From NCBI GenBank assembly GCA_903910645.1, contig CAIWAD010000082.1:1-41997 (forward strand): a stretch of 41,997 nucleotides of DNA. The letters are read 5' to 3'. Below the pieces are notes generated by a model. The model was given only the letters and a program-made list of their open reading frames with translations. It was not told the origin of the DNA and ran no database searches. The first letter of the stretch is position 1. Each line of letters opens with the position of its first letter. Positions 28,003-34,785 of the stretch are shown in pieces. Source of the DNA: an uncultured bacterium. GTDB taxonomy: Bacteria; CAIWAD01. The position numbers and the translations under genes are program-made.

Positions 28003-29049
28003 TCAGTAGCCCACCAGCACGCCGTTGTAACCCATTTCCGTCAGGGCGCCGTGGATCATGGCGCGCTTCTCGCGGTAAGGCAGGAAGGCGCTCTTGAAGC
28101 CGTTGGTGATGATCTTTGCCACTTCGTGCTCACCCAGGTTGAAGGTCTGGGTCATGCGCCACAGCTCCTCCGTGATGGTGGTGTCGCTGATGAGGCGGTT
28201 GTCCGTGTTCACGGTGACGCGCAGGCCGTAGTCCAGGTAGAACTTCAATGGATGGGAATCCAGATCCGGCACCACGCGGGTCTGCACATTGCTGGTGGGA
28301 CAGGCCTCAATGGGAATGCGCAGATCGTTCATGTAGTTCAGCAGGCTGCCATCCTCCTTCAGTCGGGTGGAATGGCCAATGCGCTGGGCGTGCAAATGGT
28401 GCAGGGCCTGGTGGATGCTCTCGGGGCCGTAGGCCTCACCGGCGTGCACGGTGCAGTTCACATTGTTTTTGCGGATCAGATAGAAGGCTTCGCGGTGGTC
28501 CTTGGCCGGAAAGTTGGCCTCCGCCCCCGCAAGGTCGAAGCCCACCACGCCCGCGCTCTTGTAGGCCACGGCAAGTTCCGCCAAGCGCAGGCTGGTGGCG
28601 GGATTGATGTTGCGGATGCCGCAGACGATGACCCCGCAGCGGATGGGATACTGGCGCTCGGCGCGGCGCAGGCCGGCCAGCACGGCGTCCATCACCTGGG
28701 CCAGGCCCAGCCCTTTTTCGATGTGCAGGATGGGCGCATAGCGCACTTCCAGCCAGCGCACATTCTCCCGGGCGCAATCCTCCGCCAGTTCAAAGGCCGT
28801 GCGCTCCAGCGCCTCCACATCCTGCATTACGGCCAGGGTGTAGCGGAAAACCGTCAGGTAGTCCACCAGACTCTCGTAGTTCTGACCCAGACGCAGCAGA
28901 CGGAAGAGCTCCTGCTCGTCCATGCTGGGCAGTTCCACATGGCGCTCCCGCGCCAATTCGATCATGGTGGCAAGGCGCAGGCTGCCGTCCAGGTGGCAAT
29001 GAAGCTCGGCCTTGGGCATGGCGTGAATCTTGTCGCGGGTCAGGCTCAT
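28003..29049 (-). CDS. add: Adenosine deaminase
   Basis: A 348-residue zinc hydrolase converting adenosine to inosine in purine salvage. Family residues are visible: metal ligands H17 and H19 in AELHCHLDG, H202 in VHAGEAYGPESI, a further His in RIGHSTRL, and the Asp of VNTDNRL near the C-terminus. The TDN form instead of TDD is, as far as I recall, also found in other bacterial adenosine deaminases. The ATG at 29049 follows GGAGGAGG; an earlier in-frame ATG adds 27 residues unlike the family. A hairpin lies just upstream. Aminodeoxyfutalosine or adenine deaminase activity cannot be excluded from sequence alone. Confidence 0.9.
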   Translation of the reverse strand: MSLTRDKIHAMPKAELHCHLDGSLRLATMIELARERHVELPSMDEQELFRLLRLGQNYESLVDYLTVFRYTLAVMQDVEALERTAFELAEDCARENVRWLEVRYAPILHIEKGLGLAQVMDAVLAGLRRAERQYPIRCGVIVCGIRNINPATSLRLAELAVAYKSAGVVGFDLAGAEANFPAKDHREAFYLIRKNNVNCTVHAGEAYGPESIHQALHHLHAQRIGHSTRLKEDGSLLNYMNDLRIPIEACPTSNVQTRVVPDLDSHPLKFYLDYGLRVTVNTDNRLISDTTITEELWRMTQTFNLGEHEVAKIITNGFKSAFLPYREKRAMIHGALTEMGYNGVLVGY

Positions 29050-29070
29050 GGCCTCCTCCGGATTGACAAA

Positions 29071-29095
29071 AGGGCCGTTCCCGAAGGACGGCCCT
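29071..29095 (-). terminator. Hairpin with short T-run before the adenosine deaminase gene
   Basis: On the minus strand AGGGCCGT and ACGGCCCT form an 8-bp stem with a 9-nt loop, followed by TTTTG. It ends about 10 nt before the add ribosome binding site. It may terminate the upstream gene (stop at 29271) or attenuate add. Confidence 0.5.
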
Positions 29096-29270
29096 GACTG
29101 GTGCCGGTCGCGGCGCCGGGCCGCTTCCACGGAGGGTCAATATAGCTCACGCGACCGTCCCAACTCCGCTATTCCAGAGTGCTCATGGCCCCCTTGAATT
29201 CCATCAATGCGCAGCAGCTCTCGTACTCAAGGATCGAGGACGAGGATTGGACGGAATGTGAGCGCTCGTC

Positions 29271-31493
29271 TTATTCCAGCCGATTGGCCGCCAGCGCTTT
29301 GGAAATGGCGTCCAGCTTGGCATAACTGTCGCCCAGGCGGCGTTGGGGAATGGCCGCCATCTCCTGGTGCTCGCCTTCGCCAAGCTGGGAATTCACCTGC
29401 TTCAGCAGTTCGCCCAGTTCGGGATGGACATAGTCAGCAAGCTCCCAGGCCTTGAGCAGGGCCAGGATCTGCAGGCGTTCGGTTTGGGACAATTCCAGCT
29501 GGTCGGCCTTGTCGTCAATGACCGCCTCCCAGCGGACGCGGGGCATGTAGCCCAGGCGGCGCAGGTCCTCCACCAGCTTCTGCACGCGGATGCCCGGCGC
29601 CAACAGCATTAGGCAACCATCGAAGCGCGCCAGCCAGGATTTGCGCAATCCAGGAACCAGGCCCAGTTCGCGCATGAGGCGATCGTCGCCGGTCTTCAGC
29701 ACCATTAACTGGGGATCCACCAGCATGTGCCCATGGCGACTGGTGACTTCCTCCAGCAGGTAGTTCACATTCTGTGGAATGGCCTGGGCGCTGTTCTCCG
29801 ACAGGAAACCGCGGATGCCGTCCAGATCCAGCCCGCTGTCCAGGCCGCGGGAAAGGCTCTGGGCACTGATGCGGTAGCGGCCGCGCTCATAGTCCGCGAA
29901 GCGTGCCAGGAACAGGGTGCGCTCCGGCAGGAAGCGGGCGGGCAGCCACACTTCAAGGTTGGCCTGCACCAGCAGCTTTTCACCCTCATCGAACCAGCCG
30001 TCCAGATCCTCTGCCGGCAGGCCTTCCTGCAACATGCGACGGCCGCGGGAGGACAGGCGGAAGACCAGACCGCCCTGCTCCGGGTGGTTGGACAATTCCA
30101 CCAACCCCAACCAGAAGAGCGGCTTCACCAATTGGTGCGTGACGAACTTGTCGATGGCCGCGCGCTGGTTCTCGCTGCGCGTGCCGCCATCCATTTGGCC
30201 ATAAAGGTAGGCCAGCTCCTCCTGGGCAATCCACGCCGTGGGGCTCACATGGCGCAACAGCCACAGCAGGCGCAAAGGATCCAATCCGCCGCCCTCGCCG
30301 TGACCCAGGCTTTCCTCCAGTCGGCCCTTCTCCAGCAGATCGGCGCCGAAGGCATCGGTCATCATGCTGCGAAGACTTTCCCCCGGCTTGCGGAAGAAGG
30401 TGGAAGTGGCCGCCATGTTCACGGCCCAGATCTCGTGCTTCAACTGCACAATGCCGTGTTGTTCGAAGAAATCGAAGAGGAAATTGAAGAGGTGCTGGTC
30501 TTCCTGGGGAGGCTGGAAGAGCCCGCACACGCGCTTCACTTCAGTTTTGTGGATTCCACCCTTCTGGATGCGCTGGATGCGGTGGTTCACCAGATGGATG
30601 AGCAGGATCAGGGCGTTCTGGAAAAGCTGCACCGGCTCGTGGCGCACCTTCCAGGCCTCTGGCGCCAGACGCGTGGCATAGGCAGGATAGAGCTGGGGCG
30701 CCGCCTCCTGCATTTCGTAATTGGCGCGCACCATGGCCACGGCGTCCGTGACCAGAAGGATGCGCCCTTCGGCGGGGAAATATTGATCGTGCTTCAACAA
30801 GGCCGTGCCGTCGCTGGTCCACACCAGTCCCGTACCCCGGAACAGGGTGATGAGCTCGCGCTTCAGCTCGTCCGAATCCAGCTTCACGCCGAAGAAGCCC
30901 ACATGCCGGCGCAGGTCGCGCAGGGTAAGGCCTTCCGGGTGCATGCTCAGCACTTTCAGGATGACCCGGCCCGTCCAGCTGAGGTGTTCATCCACGGCGG
31001 CGGAAAAAGTGGGGCCGTCCAAAAGCAGGGCCTTGAAAGAGGCCAGCAGCATGGCGCGATCCAGACAGGCTTCCGGCACCTGCAGCGGACTGCGGGCATA
31101 GAAAGCCTGGGACATGTGCTTCAATTCCTGGGGATCCCGCCCCGCCAGCTTGCGGCGCAGACGGTTGCGATAGAAGGAGGGCAGGCGGAACAGGGGTTCC
31201 AGATTGGACACCAGGGCCACCAGCTCGGGCCCGGCGGCAGGCTGGCCCTCTTCGTCGGGCTCACCGGCGGACTTCAGCTCAATCAGGCCGGAGTTGCGCA
31301 GACTGTCCAGGATGATTTGGGAATCTTCGCTGGCTTCCGCCGCCACTTGGGCAGACAATTCGGCATAAGGAACCGAACCGCCCTCGGCAGCCAGATAGAA
31401 CAGCACTTCAAGATGTTGGTGCTGGCTTTCCTGGTAGGTGGCCAAATGCCCTAAGGCGCGTAGAAAGTCGGAGGGAATGTGGAAAGCCATCAT
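29271..31493 (-). CDS. Helicase-associated (XPB/Ssl2 N-terminal-like) protein without a motor domain
   Basis: A 740-residue protein with no membrane segment or signal peptide. Residues about 520-640 (LLVQANLEVWLPARFLPERTLFLARFADYE, YRISAQSLSRGLDSG, NYLLEEVTSRHG) resemble the helicase-associated domain described as the XPB/Ssl2 N-terminal region (Helicase_C_3). The preceding ~500 residues look like successive winged-helix-like units (for example ILKVLSMHPEGLTLRDLRRHVGFFG near 180). No Walker A, DEAH or other helicase motor motif is present, so it cannot unwind DNA on its own. It could be a transcription- or repair-associated DNA-binding factor; that is inference. Start: ATG at 31493 or 31490, with no clear binding site close by. 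It has its own promoter and a roughly 100-nt structured leader. Confidence 0.65.
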   Translation of the reverse strand: MMAFHIPSDFLRALGHLATYQESQHQHLEVLFYLAAEGGSVPYAELSAQVAAEASEDSQIILDSLRNSGLIELKSAGEPDEEGQPAAGPELVALVSNLEPLFRLPSFYRNRLRRKLAGRDPQELKHMSQAFYARSPLQVPEACLDRAMLLASFKALLLDGPTFSAAVDEHLSWTGRVILKVLSMHPEGLTLRDLRRHVGFFGVKLDSDELKRELITLFRGTGLVWTSDGTALLKHDQYFPAEGRILLVTDAVAMVRANYEMQEAAPQLYPAYATRLAPEAWKVRHEPVQLFQNALILLIHLVNHRIQRIQKGGIHKTEVKRVCGLFQPPQEDQHLFNFLFDFFEQHGIVQLKHEIWAVNMAATSTFFRKPGESLRSMMTDAFGADLLEKGRLEESLGHGEGGGLDPLRLLWLLRHVSPTAWIAQEELAYLYGQMDGGTRSENQRAAIDKFVTHQLVKPLFWLGLVELSNHPEQGGLVFRLSSRGRRMLQEGLPAEDLDGWFDEGEKLLVQANLEVWLPARFLPERTLFLARFADYERGRYRISAQSLSRGLDSGLDLDGIRGFLSENSAQAIPQNVNYLLEEVTSRHGHMLVDPQLMVLKTGDDRLMRELGLVPGLRKSWLARFDGCLMLLAPGIRVQKLVEDLRRLGYMPRVRWEAVIDDKADQLELSQTERLQILALLKAWELADYVHPELGELLKQVNSQLGEGEHQEMAAIPQRRLGDSYAKLDAISKALAANRLE

Positions 31494-31537
31494 AGGGTGT
31501 GAAGGATCGTTCCTGAACGGTAGATTGGCCCCAACGC

Positions 31538-31588
31538 CCTCCCAAGGCGGGAGGAGAACCCGGGATGGGGGCCGTTGCCTTCCGGGTT
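31538..31588 (-). promoter_or_regulatory. Two-hairpin 5' leader of the motor-less helicase-like gene
   Basis: Two adjacent inverted repeats lie between the predicted promoter and the gene: AACCCGG/CCGGGTT (31557-31563 with 31582-31588) and CCTCCC/GGGAGG (31538-31543 with 31549-31554). Transcription from the promoter at 31600-31628 would put both in the leader. The repeats are seen; function is unknown. Confidence 0.4.
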
Positions 31589-31599
31589 AAATCGTTGAA

Positions 31600-31628
31600 A
31601 GTCTAACAGTTCGCTCATGCCTTGTCAA
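31600..31628 (-). promoter_or_regulatory. Sigma-70-type promoter for the helicase-like gene
   Basis: On the minus strand a perfect TTGACA (31628-31623) is followed by a 17-nt spacer and TAGACT (31605-31600). Transcription would start near 31593, about 100 nt before the ATG. Confidence 0.5.
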
Positions 31629-31657
31629 GTTGAAGAGGGCCTTTCCCCTGGCAATTC

Positions 31658-31686
31658 CTGACAAAATTGGCCCTAAACCGTATCAA
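31658..31686 (+). promoter_or_regulatory. Possible promoter for the divergent lipoprotein gene
   Basis: CTGACA (31658-31663), a 17-nt spacer and TATCAA (31681-31686) make a moderate sigma-70-like promoter. If used, transcription starts near 31693. That favours the GTG at 31705 over an upstream TTG as the start of the following gene. Confidence 0.35.
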
Positions 31687-31704
31687 ATTCCTGCTCCCCA
31701 ACCT

Positions 31705-32460
31705 GTGCGCGGGATCCTGCCCAACCCACGGGGAAGCTGGGGCCGCATTGGACTTATCCTCTTGCTGCCCATACTTTTCGCCTCCTGTCTGGCCGACACG
31801 GTGAGCCATTTGTGGGCCACGCGCTCCCAGTTCCTGGACTTCGATCGCAACCTGCGCTTTGAGGCCTCCACCGCCCAGCGCGGACCCGGTTTGCGCTTCC
31901 TGGATCCCCGCCTATCCACCAAGGATGTGTTGGCCGTGGCCAGTGGCCGCAAGGCCACGAGCATTGTGCGCCGTCCCGATGGAGAAACCTGGGTGTTCCG
32001 CTACCTGCGCCGCCCCACCCAGAAAGGCAAGGCGGTGACATTGGAACTGGACTTCCGCCACGGCCTGTTGGAGCGCATTGGCGTGGATCGCCGCTTCAGC
32101 GAACAGTTGGGCGATGAGCGCATCCACATGCTCATCCGGCAATTCGTGGGGCCCAATACCGAACTGAACTTGTTGAGTGGCAGGGTTGTCTGCAAAGTCC
32201 CCAAGGAGGAACTGCGCCGATTCCCGCCCTTGACGCGGCCTGCCCTGGTGCGTTTGCTGGGAGAGGAGAACCTGGTGCGTGAAGTGAAGTTGCGCAAGGG
32301 CGATCCCAAGCACATTTTCCGCTACAAACTGGCGGGCACGCCCGGCGAAAAGGGCGCCATGAGTTTTGGCGCCTCATTTGACGATTTGGGAGCACTGTCC
32401 TTGATCACCAGCCGCATCGGTTCCTTCTCACTGGAGTTCGACCTAAGCGGCGTGCGCTGA
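31705..32460 (+). CDS. Predicted lipoprotein of unknown function
   Basis: I do not recognise this family. From the GTG at 31705 the protein has 251 residues. It begins with arginines, a hydrophobic stretch (IGLILLLPILFASC) and a lipobox-like cysteine, so a lipoprotein is likely. The remainder is basic and beta-rich, with no enzyme motif. The start is uncertain: the frame opens at a TTG at 31630, but a promoter-like site at 31658-31686 lies downstream of that codon, and neither candidate has a clear ribosome binding site. It is divergent from the helicase-like gene and convergent with the sigma-54 activator, whose stop is 13 bp away. Confidence 0.6.
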   Translation: MRGILPNPRGSWGRIGLILLLPILFASCLADTVSHLWATRSQFLDFDRNLRFEASTAQRGPGLRFLDPRLSTKDVLAVASGRKATSIVRRPDGETWVFRYLRRPTQKGKAVTLELDFRHGLLERIGVDRRFSEQLGDERIHMLIRQFVGPNTELNLLSGRVVCKVPKEELRRFPPLTRPALVRLLGEENLVREVKLRKGDPKHIFRYKLAGTPGEKGAMSFGASFDDLGALSLITSRIGSFSLEFDLSGVR

Positions 32461-32473
32461 ACCCTGGCCGCGC

Positions 32474-33889
32474 CTATTTCCCCCCCGATCCATCCCGGAA
32501 CTGCTTGGGCAAATGGCGGTAGAGCGTGCCACGGCTGACGCCCAGTTTGCGCGCCGCCGCCTGCACATTGTACTCGCAGGCTTCCAGGGCCGCCAGAATG
32601 GCCTGCTGGCGAATGCTCGCCATGGGGCCCAGGTCTGTGAGGGACTCCACCATGGCGCGGCCGGTGGCCAGGGCCGTTTCCCCCATCATCTGCTGGGGGC
32701 CATGGCCTTCACGCACTTCCACCGGCATGTCCTTCAGCTCGATGAGCGGCCCGTCCGTCAGGGCCAGGGCGCGGCACACGGCATTCTCCAGTTGGCGCAC
32801 ATTGCCCGGCCAGGGGCAGCGGTCCAGGATGGCCATGGCTTCATCGCTTAGACCGTCCACATCCGTGCGCCCCATGCTGTCCCGATGCTTGGCGAAGAAA
32901 TAATTGGCCAGCAAAGGGATGTCCGCGTGGCGTTCGCGCAAAGCGGGCAGATGGATGGTGAAGGCGTTGATGCGGTAGTACAAATCCTCGCGAAACTGGC
33001 CGGACATGGCGCGCTGGGCCAGGTTCTGCTTGGTGGCGCTGACCACGCGCACATTCACCGGCACCGTGGTGGAACCGCCCACCCGCTGGATTTCCCGCTC
33101 CTGCAACACGCGCAGCAGCTTGGCCTGCAGGCCGGGATCCAGTTCGCCGATTTCGTCCAGGAAGAGCGTGCCGCCGTTGGCCTCTTCGAAGCGCCCCACG
33201 CGACGAGCCACGGCTCCCGTGAAGGCGCCCTTTTCGTGGCCGAACATTTCGGATTCCATCAATTCCCGGGGAATGGCCGCGCAGTTGATGCTGACAAAGG
33301 GCCCGTCGGTGCGGGCGCCGTTCTCATGGATGGCCTTGGCCACCAACTCCTTGCCGGTGCCGCTTTCCCCCTGGATGAGCACGGTCATGTCATTGCGCAG
33401 GGCGGACTGGAGCAGCTGGAACACCTTTTGCATTTCCACTGAATCGCCAATGATCCGCCCCATGCCCCGCCGCTCCCGCTTGCGCAGACGGGCCAGTTGC
33501 AAACCCACACGCCGACGATCCAGCGCCTTGCGCAGGGCCAGTTCCAGCTTGTAGCTCTCGAAAGGCTTGACGATGTAGTCCCAGGCGCCGGCCTGCATGG
33601 CCTGGATGGCGATCTCCACGCGATCCTGGCCACTGACGATGATGGCGGGAAGCTCCGGATCCAACTGGCGCACGCGAATCAGCAGTTCCACGCCATTGAT
33701 GCCCGGCAGACGCACATCAATAAGCAGCACGCCCAGGTCGGGCAGCTCCTCCATGGCATGAAGAAAGCTCTCGGCGTCGGGGAAAGGCAGCACGCGCAGT
33801 CCCGTGCTCTCAATGCTTTCCTGCAGCAGGCGGCGCTGAAAAGGATCGTCCTCCACCAGCGCAATGGGAAGTGCGGCGTCGAAACTCAT
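32474..33889 (-). CDS. NtrC-family sigma-54-dependent response regulator
   Basis: A 471-residue three-domain activator. The receiver (1-125) has the acidic pair E13-D14, phospho-acceptor D58 in LLIDVRLPG and a KPF lysine near 109. The AAA+ domain (about 147-385) has Walker A GESGTGKE at 174-181, the sigma-54 contact loop GAFTGA at 221-226, Walker B TLFLDEIGEL and arginine-finger segments. The C-terminal helix-turn-helix (ACEYNVQAAARKLGVSRGTLYRHL) is of Fis type. It would activate sigma-54 promoters after phosphorylation. The ATG follows GGGAG. No cognate histidine kinase is adjacent; the hybrid kinase at 6-13 kb is distant. The target genes are unknown. Confidence 0.93.
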   Translation of the reverse strand: MSFDAALPIALVEDDPFQRRLLQESIESTGLRVLPFPDAESFLHAMEELPDLGVLLIDVRLPGINGVELLIRVRQLDPELPAIIVSGQDRVEIAIQAMQAGAWDYIVKPFESYKLELALRKALDRRRVGLQLARLRKRERRGMGRIIGDSVEMQKVFQLLQSALRNDMTVLIQGESGTGKELVAKAIHENGARTDGPFVSINCAAIPRELMESEMFGHEKGAFTGAVARRVGRFEEANGGTLFLDEIGELDPGLQAKLLRVLQEREIQRVGGSTTVPVNVRVVSATKQNLAQRAMSGQFREDLYYRINAFTIHLPALRERHADIPLLANYFFAKHRDSMGRTDVDGLSDEAMAILDRCPWPGNVRQLENAVCRALALTDGPLIELKDMPVEVREGHGPQQMMGETALATGRAMVESLTDLGPMASIRQQAILAALEACEYNVQAAARKLGVSRGTLYRHLPKQFRDGSGGK

Positions 33890-34174
33890 GCGGGACTCCC
33901 GTCAAGTGACAACACAGGCCAAGCACCCCGCCCTTGCAGATGGAACACCCGTGGCGGACACTTGCCGCACGGTGTCGACAAAGCTCTTGTACTGCAGGTT
34001 AGGCCGATGATTGTACCAGCGACACGCGCCGCAGGCGTTAGCACAATGCATGCCAATTTCAGAAAAGCCTGTGAGGTCAAGGATCTGCTGTCCATTGATG
34101 GAACGCCCCAAAAGTACACAAGTGTTCGTATTAAAAGGTGACATGTTCTAAGAGCCTGCGGAAATTGCGAAAAG

Positions 34175-34208
34175 GACGGGCACGGAATGGCTCTGTCCCA
34201 TGCCCGTC
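34175..34208. repeat. Inverted repeat with minus-strand T-run
   Basis: GACGGGCA (34175-34182) and TGCCCGTC (34201-34208) are perfect inverted repeats with an 18-nt loop. On the minus strand the stem is followed by CTTTTCGC, so it could act as a terminator there. It is first in the hairpin run. Confidence 0.5.
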
Positions 34209-34265
34209 ATGAGCAGTTCCTTCAGCGTTGGAAATGCAGAAATAGATTGATTCAAAGCGTGGACA

Positions 34266-34320
34266 GGCTAAAAAGCATGAGGCCCTCTGGTTTCCCAAAG
34301 GACCTCACACATTGGGGGGG
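34266..34320. repeat. Hairpin element A
   Basis: GGCTAAAAAGCATG leads into a stem TGAGG...CCTCA (34278-34282 with 34303-34307), then CACATTGGGGGGG. The flanks closely match element B at 34571-34629 although the stem sequences differ. On the minus strand the stem is followed by TGCTTTTTAG. Confidence 0.5.
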
Positions 34321-34380
34321 CACTTTTTCCATTGTCTGTGCAATGGTGGCTGCGAATTCTCGCCTCATCGTTGCATACAT

Positions 34381-34405
34381 CATGCCAAAAGAATGTGCTG
34401 GCATG
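34381..34405. repeat. Inverted repeat, 7 bp arms
   Basis: CATGCCA (34381-34387) and TGGCATG (34399-34405) are perfect inverted repeats with an 11-nt loop. It is part of the hairpin run. A smaller CCATTG/CAATGG pair precedes it at 34329-34346. Confidence 0.4.
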
Positions 34406-34421
34406 CGAGAGGTATCCCTGC

Positions 34422-34470
34422 GGGCATGTTTCATAATGAGGCGCTTTTTGGTGTTTTTTGAAACATGCCC
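34422..34470. repeat. Inverted repeat, 11 bp arms
   Basis: GGGCATGTTTC (34422-34432) and GAAACATGCCC (34460-34470) are perfect inverted repeats around a 27-nt T-rich loop. This is the second longest stem in the region. Function is unknown; it could be part of a structured RNA or a binding site. Confidence 0.5.
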
Positions 34471-34570
34471 TCTAATAGACCACCAGCCGTCTGGAAGGGA
34501 GCCTGCCGCCGACGATGCCAACCCATGCCCGTGTGGTAGTTTAACATGTTGATTATCAATGGCTTTATCT

Positions 34571-34629
34571 GGCCTAAAAACATGCAAAGGGCCCGAACAT
34601 CTCTGTTTGGGCCCTTTGCAATTGGGGGG
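34571..34629. repeat. Hairpin element B
   Basis: GGCCTAAAAACATG leads into perfect 12-bp arms TGCAAAGGGCCC (34583-34594) and GGGCCCTTTGCA (34609-34620), with ATTGGGGGG following. The minus strand reads a T-run (TGTTTTTAGG) after the stem, so a minus-strand terminator is possible, yet no minus-strand gene lies upstream of it. The flanks match element A. Confidence 0.55.
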
Positions 34630-34785
34630 ATGAATCAGCGCGTCACAATTTCAAAGTCGCTTAGAGCACAATCCATGCCACTTTTGACTCCTCCCCCTCA
34701 ACTGCCAAGGACAAGGCCTCCTTAACCCTGTCCGTGGCGGATTCCAGTCCTTAGCTTCTATCCATCCAATTCACGCGAGGACGCC

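Larger units (their letters stand above)
33890..34785. other. Gene-free intergenic region rich in inverted repeats
   Basis: About 0.9 kb between the divergent sigma-54 activator and metallophosphoesterase genes. G+C is lower than in the flanking genes. Short open frames exist on both strands, but none has a clear ribosome binding site or family likeness. From 34175 to 34620 there is a run of inverted repeats (listed separately). It should also hold promoters for the two flanking genes. It may encode a structured RNA or be a decayed insertion. Confidence 0.5.

Noticed and set aside
29727-31454. Plus-strand frame of about 575 codons antisense to the helicase-like gene
   Set aside because: His/Gln-rich antisense shadow. 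The minus-strand frame has family likeness and a promoter.
33999-34045. GTTAGGC and GCGTTAGC sequences resembling integron attC core sites
   Set aside because: They are in direct, not inverted, orientation and lack the paired inner boxes of an attC site; there is no integrase gene in the window.
34187-34587. Small open frames on both strands within the hairpin-rich region, one ending in NPCPCGSLTC
   Set aside because: The ending recalls a SEC-C metal motif but lacks the rest of it. No ribosome binding sites, and the frames run through several inverted repeats.
34175-34620. RNase P RNA, tmRNA or CRISPR array in the hairpin-rich region
   Set aside because: Conserved RNase P and tmRNA blocks are absent, and the hairpins are neither identical nor regularly spaced as CRISPR repeats would be.
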